This document shows, one piece after another, positions 7,872-16,793 of a stretch of 64,000 nucleotides of DNA. Within the stretch, counting starts at the first letter, position 1; every line of letters begins with the position of its first letter. Origin of the DNA: Pseudomonadota bacterium (GTDB taxonomy: Bacteria > Pseudomonadota > Alphaproteobacteria > Rhizobiales > Xanthobacteraceae); NCBI GenBank assembly GCA_023387695.1, contig JAEWHT010000439.1:1-64000 (forward strand), in the 5' to 3' direction. Both the position numbers and the translations under genes were made by a program. Below the pieces are notes generated by a model that worked only from the letters and a program-made list of their open reading frames with translations, did no database searches and was not told the origin of the DNA.

Positions 7872-8984
7872 ATGGCGAAATTCGGCTTGAAAAGGCTTGT
7901 CGTCGCGAGCGCCTTGGCCGCAGTCGCCGCCCTTGCGCTGTTCGCGTTCAACACCCGCCCGGCCGCAGCCGCAAGCACCTGCGAGTTCGACTGTAGCGAG
8001 CCGAACCCGTACCAGTCGCCGCAGCCCTATCCAAGCCCATCCCCGTCACCGATCGCTTCCCCGTCGCCAACTCCGACTCCAACGCCGACGGGGGCCGATT
8101 CCAGCGGCAACTCGATCAGCGGCCTGGCCAACCAGCGCTTCAACCAGATGATCACCAACCGGGTGCTCGGTACGGTGCTGCTCGGCGTCAACGAACAGGT
8201 CAATTGCAGCGACTGCGTCAGCGCGTTCGGTTCGGCCGGCTCTTTCTCGGCCGGCGTCCACGGCCGCAAGGAGCTGACGCCAAACCTCTCGTTGCTCGCC
8301 GGCCTCGCCTACACGCAATACAACGAGGGCGGCTACCACATTACGAGCGCGCCGATCGGCGCCTTCGCGCTGCGCTATGACTTCACCGACTGGGGCTCAT
8401 CGCGCCCGTTCTTCGACGTCGGCACGATCCTGACGCCGTGGGAGAAGGCACGCTATACCCGCAGCTACAATACCAGCCTCGGTCCAGTGAGTGTGACGAG
8501 TTCGACCGACGCGTCCAATTATGCGGTCTATGGCCGCGCCGGCTGGATGAGCCGGCTGTCACCGCGCGACGAGGTCGCAGCATCCATCGAGGTTTGGCAG
8601 CTCTGGCAGCGCGTGTCGGGTTACGCGGACAATGCGGTCGCATTCAATCCATTCGACGCCAACATCGCGACCGGCACCGACCGCACCAGCCTGGTCAAGA
8701 TCGGTGGCCAGTGGACCCATCTGTTCTCCAGTAATATCGAGACCAACATCAACGGCGGCTGGGTGCAATCGTTCGCCAGTCACAGCGGCATCGTCGCCAC
8801 CGTGACCGGCGAAGGCACCGTGGTGCCGACGATGGGCAACCAGGGCTGGTTCGAGTATGGCGGCCGCCTCGGCTTCCGCGTGCAGAAGGGCTGGGTCGTG
8901 GATCTCTTTGCCAACGGCACGCTCGGCCCGCAGCCAGTGGGCAACACCATTCATGGCGGCGTAGGGTTGCGGATCAATTATTAG
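7872..8984 (+). CDS. Autotransporter-like outer-membrane barrel with Pro-rich linker
   Basis: A 370-residue protein starting with a signal peptide (AALALFAFNTRPAAAAS), two cysteines (CEFDC), then a linker of alternating Pro/Ser/Thr (about residues 41-70), and a C-terminal beta-barrel domain of about 280 residues ending in VGLRINY. An aromatic last residue and alternating hydrophobic strands (LSLLAGLAYTQYNEGG, GAFALRYDFTDW, FEYGGRLGFRVQKGW) fit an autotransporter-type or porin-like barrel (family knowledge). There is no long passenger, so it is probably a stand-alone barrel whose linker spans the periplasm or peptidoglycan. Its ATG lies 2 bp past the FecR-like gene's stop: a coupled pair, likely acting together at the envelope. 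Confidence 0.75.
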   Translation: MAKFGLKRLVVASALAAVAALALFAFNTRPAAAASTCEFDCSEPNPYQSPQPYPSPSPSPIASPSPTPTPTPTGADSSGNSISGLANQRFNQMITNRVLGTVLLGVNEQVNCSDCVSAFGSAGSFSAGVHGRKELTPNLSLLAGLAYTQYNEGGYHITSAPIGAFALRYDFTDWGSSRPFFDVGTILTPWEKARYTRSYNTSLGPVSVTSSTDASNYAVYGRAGWMSRLSPRDEVAASIEVWQLWQRVSGYADNAVAFNPFDANIATGTDRTSLVKIGGQWTHLFSSNIETNINGGWVQSFASHSGIVATVTGEGTVVPTMGNQGWFEYGGRLGFRVQKGWVVDLFANGTLGPQPVGNTIHGGVGLRINY

Positions 8985-8989
8985 CTCCG

Positions 8990-9095
8990 CTGTCATGCCC
9001 CGGCTTGACCGGGGCATCCAGTACGCCGCAGCTTCTCCGCATCACTCCACGGTCTCTGTAATACTGGGTCGCCCGGTCGAGCCGGGCGACGACAG
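8990..9095. repeat. Dispersed palindromic repeat (REP-like, Bradyrhizobium type)
   Basis: Two inverted hairpins flank a short core: CCCCGGCTTGACCGGGG near 8998 and GCCCGGTCGAGCCGGGC near 9071, and the outer ends TGTCATG / GACGACAG also pair. It lies exactly between two convergent genes, where it could end transcription in both directions. Elements of this shape occur in many copies in Bradyrhizobium (general knowledge). Confidence 0.75.
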
Positions 9096-9104
9096 AAGCG
9101 CGCT

Positions 9105-9593
9105 TTACGCCGCCGACTTGCCCTCGAACGCCCGGCGCAACACGTCGACATCGAGCTTCACCATCTTCATCATGGCCTGCCAGGCACGCGCGGCCGCCGC
9201 CTTGTCGGGGCTCGACAGGAAGTCGAACATCACCGTCGGCACCACCTGCCAGGCCACGCCCCAGCGATCTCTCATCCATCCGCACTGCTCTTCCTTGCCG
9301 CCATGCGCGAGGAACGCATTCCAGACGCTATCGACCTGAGCCTGGTCGTCGCAATGGATCATCAGCGAGATCGCGTGCGTGTACTCCATCGTCATGCCGC
9401 CGTTCAGCGCGACCAGGGGCTGCCCGGCCACGGTGAACTCGACGACGAGCACGGAATTTTCCTTGCCGGAGGGACCGTCCGCAACATTGCGCTGGACGTT
9501 GGTGATCGCCGAATTCGGCACGAGCGAGACATAAAACTTTGCGGCTTCCTCGGCATCGCCGTTGAACCACATGCAAGGTACAAGCTTGGACAT
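9105..9593 (-). CDS. VOC-superfamily protein, PhnB-like
   Basis: A 162-residue protein of the vicinal-oxygen-chelate fold in its PhnB/3-demethylubiquinone-methyltransferase-like branch. Hallmarks are the start SKLVPCMWFNGDAEEAAKFY, the central LMIHCDDQAQVDSVW, and GWMRDRWGVAWQVVP. These proteins are usually small, soluble and homodimeric; PhnB-like members rarely have a proven activity. It is followed upstream, in the same direction with a 28-bp gap, by a second VOC protein, so they form a two-gene unit. The pair may serve resistance or stress detoxification, but no substrate is indicated. Confidence 0.85.
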   Translation of the reverse strand: MSKLVPCMWFNGDAEEAAKFYVSLVPNSAITNVQRNVADGPSGKENSVLVVEFTVAGQPLVALNGGMTMEYTHAISLMIHCDDQAQVDSVWNAFLAHGGKEEQCGWMRDRWGVAWQVVPTVMFDFLSSPDKAAAARAWQAMMKMVKLDVDVLRRAFEGKSAA

Positions 9594-9621
9594 TGCAGAT
9601 CTTCCTTTCCTCGATTTGCGA

Positions 9622-10050
9622 TCAGGCGTTCGCCATATCGTGCCGCGCGGGCATGGCCGCCATGTCCAGCCAGTTCACACCCCACATATGGCCATCCGGG
9701 TCCTCGAAGCTGCGGCCATACATGAAGCCGTAATCGTCAATCGGACTCGGATCGGCGACCGCGCCCGCAGCTTTGGCCTTTTCGACGATCTCGTCGACCT
9801 CGCTCCGGCTGTCGGCGGACAGGCAGAACAACGCCTGGTTCGAGGTCTTTGCATCCGCGATCGGTTTCGGCGTGAAATGACGGAACTTGTCGTGGGTCGT
9901 CAGCATCACGTAGATGGCCTCGGAAAGGACCATGCAACTTGCCGTGTCGTCGCTGAATTGCGGGTTCCTGGTCGCGCCGATCGCCTCGTAGAAGGCGGTC
10001 GCGCGCTTGAGATCGGTCACCGGCAGATTGAGAAAAAACATCCTGGGCAT
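9622..10050 (-). CDS. VOC-superfamily (glyoxalase-like) protein
   Basis: A 142-residue VOC protein. AAGGAGC lies upstream of ATG 10050, which fixes the start. The sequence shows the two beta-alpha-beta-beta-beta modules: RMFFLNLPVTDLKRATAFYEAIG, then SEAIYVMLTTHDKFRHF, then the second module ending GRSFEDPDGHMWGVNWLD. The DPDGH.W segment and a Glu just before it are typical metal-site-bearing elements. It is the first gene of a pair with the PhnB-like gene. Members of this subfamily are often annotated as lactoylglutathione lyase, but the true glyoxalase I residues cannot all be verified here, so only the fold is assigned. Confidence 0.85.
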   Translation of the reverse strand: MPRMFFLNLPVTDLKRATAFYEAIGATRNPQFSDDTASCMVLSEAIYVMLTTHDKFRHFTPKPIADAKTSNQALFCLSADSRSEVDEIVEKAKAAGAVADPSPIDDYGFMYGRSFEDPDGHMWGVNWLDMAAMPARHDMANA

Positions 10051-10173
10051 CGGAAGCTCCTTGGGCGGGTTCTGCCCAAGGACGGATGGCAGAGGCACCA
10101 TCCGACACAGCTTCCGAATATTTTTGTGCGGGGATCTGCGAGGATCTGCCGCAGCCGGCGAGCTTTCCCAGTC

Positions 10174-10692
10174 TTACTTCTTTTCGTTCGGATCCCGATG
10201 GACGGGATCGATCCACAGCACGGTCTCCGGTTTCTCGACCGGCTCGATGTCGAGATTGATCGCGACCGCCTCGCCGTCGCTGCGCACCAGCACACATTCC
10301 AGCACCTCGCTCGGGCTGGCGTTGATCTCTTGATGCGGCACGTAGGGCGGCACGAAAATGAAATCGCCCGGGCCGGCCTCGGCAGTGAATTGCAGGCTCT
10401 CGCCCCAGCGCATCCGCGCCTTGCCCTTCACCACATAGATGACGCTTTCGAGATGGCCGTGGTGATGCGCGCCGGTCTTGGCGTCGGGCTTGATGCTGAC
10501 GGTGCCCGCCCACAATTTCTGCGCGCCGACGCGCGCGAAATTGATCGCGGCTGCGCGGTCCATGCCTGCCGTCGATGGCACGTTGGTATCGAGCTGATTG
10601 CCGGGAATGACGCGCACGCCGTCATGTTTCCAGCGATCATCATGATGATGATCGTGGTCATGGTGGGAATGGCTGTGGTCATGGCCGGTCAT
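10174..10692 (-). CDS. Cupin-domain protein with His-rich N-terminus
   Basis: A 172-residue cytosolic protein. Residues 3-17 are almost all His and Asp ([16 protein letters not shown]), a probable metal-binding tail. The rest is a single cupin: [30 protein letters not shown] carries motif 1 (H-H-x-H, E) and [17 protein letters not shown] carries motif 2 with the last His. A metal centre of three His and one Glu is therefore complete, as in dioxygenase, isomerase or germin-type cupins. The start is ATG 10692. It is divergent from csbD. The His tail could load or buffer Ni, Zn or Fe for the cupin site; that is inference. Confidence 0.8.
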   Translation of the reverse strand: MTGHDHSHSHHDHDHHHDDRWKHDGVRVIPGNQLDTNVPSTAGMDRAAAINFARVGAQKLWAGTVSIKPDAKTGAHHHGHLESVIYVVKGKARMRWGESLQFTAEAGPGDFIFVPPYVPHQEINASPSEVLECVLVRSDGEAVAINLDIEPVEKPETVLWIDPVHRDPNEKK

Positions 10693-10763
10693 GATTCTTG
10701 CTTTCTGTTGGTTCCGTGGCGGCGAAACTAACCAAAGCCAGGGCCCCAAGCCATACCAAAAAG

Positions 10764-10788
10764 GGAACTCTCCTAGCTGCCCTGCGTT
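10764..10788 (+). promoter_or_regulatory. EcfG (general stress) promoter of csbD
   Basis: GGAAC (10764-10768) and CGTT (10785-10788) are separated by exactly 16 bases, matching the consensus for the alphaproteobacterial general-stress sigma factor EcfG. It lies 32 bases before the CsbD start, the right place for such a promoter, and CsbD is a classical stress gene. Confidence 0.7.
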
Positions 10789-10819
10789 GTCACCCCGAAC
10801 AATATGGAAGGAGAGTTTC

Positions 10820-11038
10820 ATGAGCAGCACGAGCGACAAGATCAAGGGTACCGCCAACGAAGCCATCGGCAAGGCCAAGCAGGGAATTGGTGAAGCCACC
10901 GGTTCCGAGCGCCTGCAGGGCGAAGGTGTGGTCCAGGAAGTGAAGGGCAAGGGCCAAAAGGCCATGGGCGACGCCAAGGACGCCGCAAAGGAAGCGATTG
11001 ATCGCGCCGCAGCGGCAGCCCGTCGCGCGGCTGACTAA
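10820..11038 (+). CDS. CsbD-family stress protein
   Basis: A 72-residue hydrophilic protein of the CsbD family: [35 protein letters not shown], then a repeat-like second half ([21 protein letters not shown]). GGAAGGAGAG sits 6 bases before the ATG. CsbD proteins are abundant small proteins induced by general stress, with a four-helix bundle and no known enzyme activity. The match of the upstream sequence to the EcfG promoter fits stationary-phase, heat or osmotic induction. A strong bidirectional terminator follows, so it is a single-gene unit. Confidence 0.92.
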   Translation: MSSTSDKIKGTANEAIGKAKQGIGEATGSERLQGEGVVQEVKGKGQKAMGDAKDAAKEAIDRAAAAARRAAD

Positions 11039-11060
11039 CGCACGCCAAACCTAAAATGAA

Positions 11061-11087
11061 AAGACCGGCCGCAAGGCCGGTCTTTTT
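11061..11087. terminator. Bidirectional terminator between csbD and the FKBP gene
   Basis: A 10-bp perfect stem AAGACCGGCC (11061-11070) and GGCCGGTCTT (11075-11084), GCAA loop, followed by TTTTT on the plus strand and TTTTC on the minus strand. It serves csbD and the convergent FKBP gene, which ends 19 bp later. Confidence 0.9.
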
Positions 11088-11105
11088 GTTGGTCAGTTTG
11101 TGCGC

Positions 11106-11570
11106 TCACTTCACCGCGAGCAACTCAACGTCGAACATCAACGTCGCATTCGGCGGGATCACGCCGCCGGCGCCGCGGGCGCCGTAGCCGAGCTGCGGCG
11201 GAATGATGAGGGTGCGCTTGCCGCCGACCTTCATGGTGGCAACACCCTCGTCCCAGCCGGCGATGACGCGGCCCTTGCCGATCGGGAATTCGAACGGCTC
11301 GTTGCGATCGACGGACGAGTCGAATTTCTTACCCTTCTGGCCATTCTCGTAGAGCCAGCCGGTGTAGTGCATCACGCAGATCTGGCCGGGCTTCGGCGAA
11401 GCGCCGGTGCCGACAACGCTGTCGATAGTCTGCAAGCCTGAAGCTGTGGTCATGGTCTTTCCTGCGGTCTGGGCCGAGGCCGTGGTGGAAACGAAGTCGG
11501 ACACGCCACCGATCACGGTGATCGCGAGTGCCGACATGATGGCGAGGAGCGCGCGCTGGAAACGCTGCAT
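11106..11570 (-). CDS. Secreted FKBP-type peptidyl-prolyl isomerase
   Basis: A 154-residue periplasmic folding catalyst. A signal peptide ([15 protein letters not shown]..., cleavage near SAQ-TAG) is followed by the full FKBP domain: [52 protein letters not shown], and the C-terminal [25 protein letters not shown]. The residues that line the FK506/proline pocket (Y in HYTG, FDSS, VI.GWDEG, and Y of GYG) are all present, so it should be active. It is convergent with csbD. Length matches short bacterial FKBPs with signal peptides. Confidence 0.92.
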   Translation of the reverse strand: MQRFQRALLAIMSALAITVIGGVSDFVSTTASAQTAGKTMTTASGLQTIDSVVGTGASPKPGQICVMHYTGWLYENGQKGKKFDSSVDRNEPFEFPIGKGRVIAGWDEGVATMKVGGKRTLIIPPQLGYGARGAGGVIPPNATLMFDVELLAVK

Positions 11571-11641
11571 AGAACACCTTCCGTTTGAGGCGGGAGGTGT
11601 CTAGCGCAATGTCATTGGCGTTTCCAGCCCCGGGACCTCGA

Positions 11642-13228
11642 TCAGTAGCCGAGCGCGCAGCCGTCCTTGCGGGGATCGGAACCGCCGGTAAGCGTGCCCT
11701 TGTCCCAATCGATCCAGATCGCCTGGGCACCGCCGAGCGGGCCAACCACGCTGGTGGTCTTGTGGCCGAGCTTCTTGAGGCCTTCGACGATATCGGCCGG
11801 GACGCTGTCCTCGAGCTGATACTGACCCTCGTAGTGCAGGCCACGCGGCATATCGATCGCTTCCTGCACGTCGCAACCATAGTCGAGAATGTTGGTCACG
11901 ACGTGGGTCTGACCGACCGGCTGATACTGGCCGCCCATCACCGCGAACGGCATCACCGAGCGGCCACCCTTGGTCATGAGGCCTGGCATGATCGTGTGCA
12001 GCGGCCGCTTGCCACCCTCGATGCAGTTCGGATGACCCGGCTGGATGCGGAAGCCGCCCGCGCGGTTCTGCAGCAGCACGCCGGTCTTGTTCGAGACGAT
12101 CGCCGAGCCGAAGGAGTGTGCGACCGAATTGATGAACGAGCAGACGTTGCGATCCTTGTCCACGACCGTGATGTAGATGGTCGACGGGTTCATCGGCGGC
12201 GCGACGTTCGGCAGGTCGAGCATGCCGTCCATGCGGATCTTGCTGATGTACTCGTCGGCAAAACCCTTCTCCAGCATCTCGGCGACGTTGATCTTCATGT
12301 GCTCGGGAGAGGCGACATGCATCTCGCGGTTCATGTAGGCGATGCGTGCAGCTTCCGCCTCGAGATGGAAGCGCTCGACGCTGAGCGGCGCATATTTGGT
12401 CAGGTCGAAGCGCGACAGGATGTTGAGCATCAGCAGCGCGGTGACGCCCGGACCGTTCGGCGGGCACTGCCAGACGTCGTACCCCTTGTAGGTGCTACCG
12501 ATCGGCGTCGTCGTCTCGGTGGTGTGCGCGGCGAAATCGTCGAGCGTGTGCAGGCCGCCGATCCCGCGCAGAGTCTCGACCATGTCTTCCGCGATCGCGC
12601 CCTTGTAGAAGGCATCGCGGCCATCCTTGGCGATCGCGCGTAGCGTCTTACCAAGCTCGGCCTGGCGGATAACGTCGCCCGCGACCGGCGGCTTGCCGCC
12701 CGGCAGGAGGTAACGCACGGTGTTGGTACCGTTCTTCAACTTCTCGAACTGGTTCTTCCAGTCGAAGGCGATGCGGGGCGCGACGACGTAGCCCTCTTCC
12801 GCCGCCTTGATCGCGGGCTGCAACAACCGGTCGAAGCCGAACTTGCCGTGGTCGCGCAGCACGGTCGCAAACGCGTCGATCACGCCGGGGATCGAGACCG
12901 CATGGGCCGAGGTCAGCGGCACGGACGTGATCTTGCGCTCGAGATACCAATCGGCGTTGGCCGCCTTCGGCGCCCGGCCGGAGCCGTTATAGGCGATGAT
13001 CTTGCCCTCGCCGCGCGGCTGGATCAGCGCGAAGCAGTCGCCGCCGATGCCGGTCGATTGCGGCTCGATCACGCCGAGCAGTGCCGAACCCGCCACCGCC
13101 GCGTCCACCGCCGTGCCGCCCTCGCGCAGCACCTCGATCGCGACAAGGGATGCCTGCGGATGCGAGGTCGCCACCATTGCGTTGGTGGCGTGAACCGTGG
13201 ACCTGCCGGGGAAATGGAAGTTTCTCAT
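11642..13228 (-). CDS. Gamma-glutamyltransferase-family Ntn hydrolase
   Basis: A 528-residue member of the gamma-glutamyltranspeptidase family. The typical large-subunit start (STVHATNAMVATSHPQASLVAIEVLREGGTAVDAA, GIGGDCFAL) and small-subunit motifs (GMLDLP, then PSTIYITVVDKDRNVCSF) are present. In the family the nucleophile is the Thr at the start of the small subunit, usually TTH-x-x-VVD; here it aligns to the Thr of PSTIYITVVD, with Tyr where His is common. No signal peptide is seen, so it is cytosolic or processed differently. Classical members use glutathione; many soil-bacterial paralogues with this motif act on other gamma-glutamyl or acyl substrates. The start is ATG 13228; a gene for TrhO diverges from it. 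Confidence 0.8.
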   Translation of the reverse strand: MRNFHFPGRSTVHATNAMVATSHPQASLVAIEVLREGGTAVDAAVAGSALLGVIEPQSTGIGGDCFALIQPRGEGKIIAYNGSGRAPKAANADWYLERKITSVPLTSAHAVSIPGVIDAFATVLRDHGKFGFDRLLQPAIKAAEEGYVVAPRIAFDWKNQFEKLKNGTNTVRYLLPGGKPPVAGDVIRQAELGKTLRAIAKDGRDAFYKGAIAEDMVETLRGIGGLHTLDDFAAHTTETTTPIGSTYKGYDVWQCPPNGPGVTALLMLNILSRFDLTKYAPLSVERFHLEAEAARIAYMNREMHVASPEHMKINVAEMLEKGFADEYISKIRMDGMLDLPNVAPPMNPSTIYITVVDKDRNVCSFINSVAHSFGSAIVSNKTGVLLQNRAGGFRIQPGHPNCIEGGKRPLHTIMPGLMTKGGRSVMPFAVMGGQYQPVGQTHVVTNILDYGCDVQEAIDMPRGLHYEGQYQLEDSVPADIVEGLKKLGHKTTSVVGPLGGAQAIWIDWDKGTLTGGSDPRKDGCALGY

Positions 13229-13428
13229 CGAAGTTTTGCTCTCTGAAGGCGCGTGGGCGCGGATGGCACGCCATCCGGGAAAAACCGGGTCTACATGACA
13301 CATTCCAGCCCATCCGGGCAATGCTGGCATACCAGGGAAATGGCTGCCATCCGCTGGGCGTATAGACCTTTTGCCGTCCGGGGCCATGCGGGTTTTCTGG
13401 GCGGCGGACGCCTGCTAAACGGGCCACC

Positions 13429-14181
13429 ATGACGTACAAGGTCTGCGCCTTCTACCAATTCGCCGCCCTGCCCGATTACCGCGAGCGGCGCGAGCCGCTG
13501 CGCGCGTTCTGTGCCGGCCTATCCCTAAAGGGCAGCGTGCTGCTGGCCGAAGAGGGCATTAACGGCACGATCGCGGGCACACCCGAGGCGATCGACGGAT
13601 TTGCCCATGAGCTCGCGCACGGGACCTTGTTCGGCGGCAGATTGAACAATCTCGAACTGAAATACTCAACGGCGGAGACGATGCCGTTCGGTCGGCTCAA
13701 GGTGCGGCTGAAGAAGGAGATCGTCACGCTCGGCGATGCGGAGGCCGATCCGACCCGGCAGGTCGGCACCTACGTCGATGCGAGTAACTGGAACGCACTG
13801 ATCGCCTCACCCGAGACGCTGGTGCTCGACACCCGCAATGCGTTCGAGGTGGCGATGGGCACGTTCGAAGGCGCGCTTGATCCCGGTATCAAAAGCTTTG
13901 GGCAGTTCAAGGATTTTGCCGCCGAGAAGCTCGATCCTGCAAAGCACCGGCGTATCGCGATGTTCTGCACCGGCGGCATCCGCTGCGAGAAGGCGAGCGC
14001 GCATCTGCTGGCGCGCGGCTTCACCGAGGTCTATCACCTCAAGGGCGGGATTCTGAAATATCTCGAACAGGTGCCCGAGGCGCAAAGCCGCTGGCGCGGC
14101 GAATGCTTCGTGTTCGATGAACGCGTGGCGCTCGGCCACGGTCTGCGCGAACGAGACAAGGACGCGACACGTGACGAATGA
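13429..14181 (+). CDS. trhO: tRNA uridine(34) hydroxylase, rhodanese fold
   Basis: A 250-residue TrhO (YceA) protein, which hydroxylates the wobble uridine of tRNA with oxygen. Its N-terminal part (YKVCAFYQFAALPDY, KGSVLLAEEGINGTIAG) is the conserved acylphosphatase-like domain. The second half is a rhodanese domain whose catalytic loop FCTGGIRCEKAS holds Cys180 and Cys186. The family is typically 250-320 residues, so it is complete. The stop overlaps the start of slyX by 11 bases, so the two are co-translated. Upstream is a divergent gamma-glutamyltransferase-like gene. This is a confident family assignment from motif and length. Confidence 0.93.
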   Translation: MTYKVCAFYQFAALPDYRERREPLRAFCAGLSLKGSVLLAEEGINGTIAGTPEAIDGFAHELAHGTLFGGRLNNLELKYSTAETMPFGRLKVRLKKEIVTLGDAEADPTRQVGTYVDASNWNALIASPETLVLDTRNAFEVAMGTFEGALDPGIKSFGQFKDFAAEKLDPAKHRRIAMFCTGGIRCEKASAHLLARGFTEVYHLKGGILKYLEQVPEAQSRWRGECFVFDERVALGHGLRERDKDATRDE

Positions 14182-14389
14182 CATCAAGATGCTCGCCGAG
14201 CGCATCGACACGCTGGAGACGCGTCTCGCCTATCAGGACGACACCATCGAAACCCTGAACCAGACCATCACTGCGCAGTGGAAGCAGATCGATGTGCTGA
14301 CACGGCAACTCGCGCAGCTCAACGACCGACTGCAAGAGGCCGAGGCAAACGCGCCGGGTCCCACCAACGAGCGTCCACCGCACTATTGA
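14171..14389 (+). CDS. slyX: SlyX-family coiled-coil protein
   Basis: A 72-residue protein, starting with a GTG that overlaps the end of trhO by 11 bases. The body is one long coiled coil (MLAERIDTLETRLAYQDDTIETLNQTI, then QIDVLTRQLAQLNDRLQEAE) with a short proline-rich tail (GPTNERPPHY), the exact SlyX plan. SlyX has been linked to phenotypes near peptidyl-prolyl isomerase genes but has no known biochemical activity. Family identification rests on the coiled coil, its size and the typical PPH.Y end. Confidence 0.85.
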   Translation: MTNDIKMLAERIDTLETRLAYQDDTIETLNQTITAQWKQIDVLTRQLAQLNDRLQEAEANAPGPTNERPPHY

Positions 14390-14395
14390 TCGGGA

Positions 14396-16300
14396 TTACT
14401 GACCGGATGCCTTGGCCATCAGGGTCATGACTTCGCCAGACATCATCAGCCGATCGCGGCCGGCGTCCTTGGCGCCGTAGAGCGCGCGGTCGGCAGCTTC
14501 CACCAGCGATCCAGTGCCCGCAGTCCGCTCGAAGGCCGGACGGCAGGTTGCGCCGCCGACCGAGACCGTGACGCATGGCCCGGCCGGATTGGAGGCATGA
14601 ACCAGACCCGCATTGTGGACAGCGTCGCGGATCCGCTCACCGATCCGGGCACAGCCGGCGGCATCAGTGTTCGGCAACAGCATGGCGAATTCCTCGCCGC
14701 CATAACGGGCCGCGAGATCACCGACCCGCTGCGCCTCGTCCGCAATGACCTTTGCGACCACGCGCAAGCAGGCATCGCCCGCGGGATGGCCGTATTCGTC
14801 GTTGTAGGCCTTGAAGTGATCGACGTCGATCATCAACAAGCCAAGGCTGGAACGGTCGCGATAGGCGCGCCCCCATTCCTCCGTCAGTCGCTCGTCGAAG
14901 CGGCGGCGGTTGGCAAGCCCGGTGAGGCTGTCCTCGATCGCGAGCGTTTCGAGCCGCGTCTCCAACTTCTTCTGCTCGGTAATGTCGCGCGAGATTGCGA
15001 CCACCCCGTCGGCTGTTCCATTTTCCTTGCGCGTCACGCGCATGGTCGATTCCAGCCAGACCTCGGACTTCTGCCGATGTACGTTGCGATAGGTGACGCG
15101 CGCTTCTTCCGCATCGCCGCGCCTCATGGCATCGACGATGGCCTGGACATGCGGACGATCCTCCGGATGGATTCCAGCGAGCGCCTCCGTGCCGATGAGC
15201 TGATTGGGACGCCAGCAGACGACGCGGTTGGACGACGGCGAGACGTAGCGCAGCCGCTCGTCAAACCCGATGCGGGTCACCATGTCGCTGGAGCCTTCGG
15301 CGAGCAGGCGGAAATGCGCTTCCTTCTCGGTCAGTGCCGCCGCCATGTGCTGGCCGCGTTGCAACTGCCGCACCAGCACCGAACCGATAATCGCGATCAG
15401 CATCACCAGCGCGAGCACGTACAGCATGCGGGAGATCGCAGCAGAGCGCCACGGCGCGAGCAGTTCATCCTTGTCGACGGTGGCGAGCAGCACGAGCGGG
15501 TAACGGCCGCTGCGCTTGAAGAAGCTGACGCGCTCGGCGCCGTCAAGAGGCGATGTAAAATGGTAAGCGCCGCTGGTCCGTTGCAGGTTGGCGTTGCGGA
15601 ACAGCGGCGTGTCGCCGACGCTGCGGCCGACAAATTTTTCGTTGTTCGGGTTACGCGCGACGATCATGCCGTCAGCATAGAGCAGCGTCACCGAGCTGTT
15701 GCGGCCGATCTCGAACTGCTCATAGAAGTGCGACAGGTAGCGGGAGCCAATGGCCGCGAGCACTACGCCGCCGAAGCTGCCGTCCGATTTGTTGAAGCGA
15801 CGCGACAGGGTCACAACCCACTCGCCATCCAACAGGCTCTTCACGGGGTGGCCGACAAACGCTTCGCGCTGGGGCGAGAGCTGGTGGTGACGGAAGAACG
15901 CATCGTCGCTGAGCGTCGAGGCGATCGTGCCGGGCGCGGTCAGCCAATTGCCGTGGTCGTCGATGATGGCAAGGCTATGGACGCGATCCATCGCCTTCTT
16001 GCGCGCTTCCAGCAGGTTGCGCAGCTTCGCGATCGTGGCGGGATCGGCGCCATCCATCTCCAGCCGGCTGACGACGCCGACGACGCCGGAATCCAGCAGG
16101 TCGAGGCTATCCTCGGCATGCTGCGTCAGCGAACGGGCAACGTTTGCCATCTCGGTTTCGGCGCCCTTGAGCACCGCGTCGCGCGCAGCCCATTCACGCC
16201 AGCCGCTGACGCCGAGGATCGCCACGCAGGTGAGCACGACGAAGGCCGCCGCGCGCAACGGCAAGCGGCTCCATCCGGCTCTCTGTGAGGCGACGTTCAT
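14396..16300 (-). CDS. Membrane-bound diguanylate cyclase with dCache and PAS domains
   Basis: A 634-residue inner-membrane signalling enzyme that makes cyclic di-GMP. In order: an N-terminal helix (about 15-33), a periplasmic dCache-type sensor domain (about 35-285), a second membrane helix (MLYVLALVMLIAIIGSVLV), a PAS fold with RYVSPSSNRVV, a PAC linker (VVAISRDITEQKKLE) and a GGDEF domain. The active site is RYGGEEF, with the inhibitory I-site RVGD five residues before it, so it is probably active and product-inhibited. The substrate metal residue is in MIDVDHFKAYND. It is convergent with slyX and stands alone. The external ligand is unknown; cyclic di-GMP often controls exopolysaccharide genes, and an EPS locus lies to the right. 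Confidence 0.9.
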   Translation of the reverse strand: MNVASQRAGWSRLPLRAAAFVVLTCVAILGVSGWREWAARDAVLKGAETEMANVARSLTQHAEDSLDLLDSGVVGVVSRLEMDGADPATIAKLRNLLEARKKAMDRVHSLAIIDDHGNWLTAPGTIASTLSDDAFFRHHQLSPQREAFVGHPVKSLLDGEWVVTLSRRFNKSDGSFGGVVLAAIGSRYLSHFYEQFEIGRNSSVTLLYADGMIVARNPNNEKFVGRSVGDTPLFRNANLQRTSGAYHFTSPLDGAERVSFFKRSGRYPLVLLATVDKDELLAPWRSAAISRMLYVLALVMLIAIIGSVLVRQLQRGQHMAAALTEKEAHFRLLAEGSSDMVTRIGFDERLRYVSPSSNRVVCWRPNQLIGTEALAGIHPEDRPHVQAIVDAMRRGDAEEARVTYRNVHRQKSEVWLESTMRVTRKENGTADGVVAISRDITEQKKLETRLETLAIEDSLTGLANRRRFDERLTEEWGRAYRDRSSLGLLMIDVDHFKAYNDEYGHPAGDACLRVVAKVIADEAQRVGDLAARYGGEEFAMLLPNTDAAGCARIGERIRDAVHNAGLVHASNPAGPCVTVSVGGATCRPAFERTAGTGSLVEAADRALYGAKDAGRDRLMMSGEVMTLMAKASGQ

Positions 16301-16466
16301 GCGGCAGAAATCTCCGATAGGCGGAACTTCTGCCGCTTCCCTTATTGAACCCTGAAGCGTCCGGGCGGATTCGCATTCATCTACGGGTTTTCCCGTACTC
16401 CTACGGACCGGGGCTTCCGCAGATCACTAACAAGGTCTTAGCAACCGTATCGGAAACCGGCGACGC

Positions 16467-16781
<315 letters not shown>

Positions 16782-16793
16782 TCAGGATTTCCA

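Noticed and set aside
14597..16288. A 563-codon open frame antisense to the GGDEF gene
   Set aside because: It is a high-G+C shadow of a protein with complete sensor, PAS and GGDEF domains; its own translation has no recognisable motif or ribosome site.
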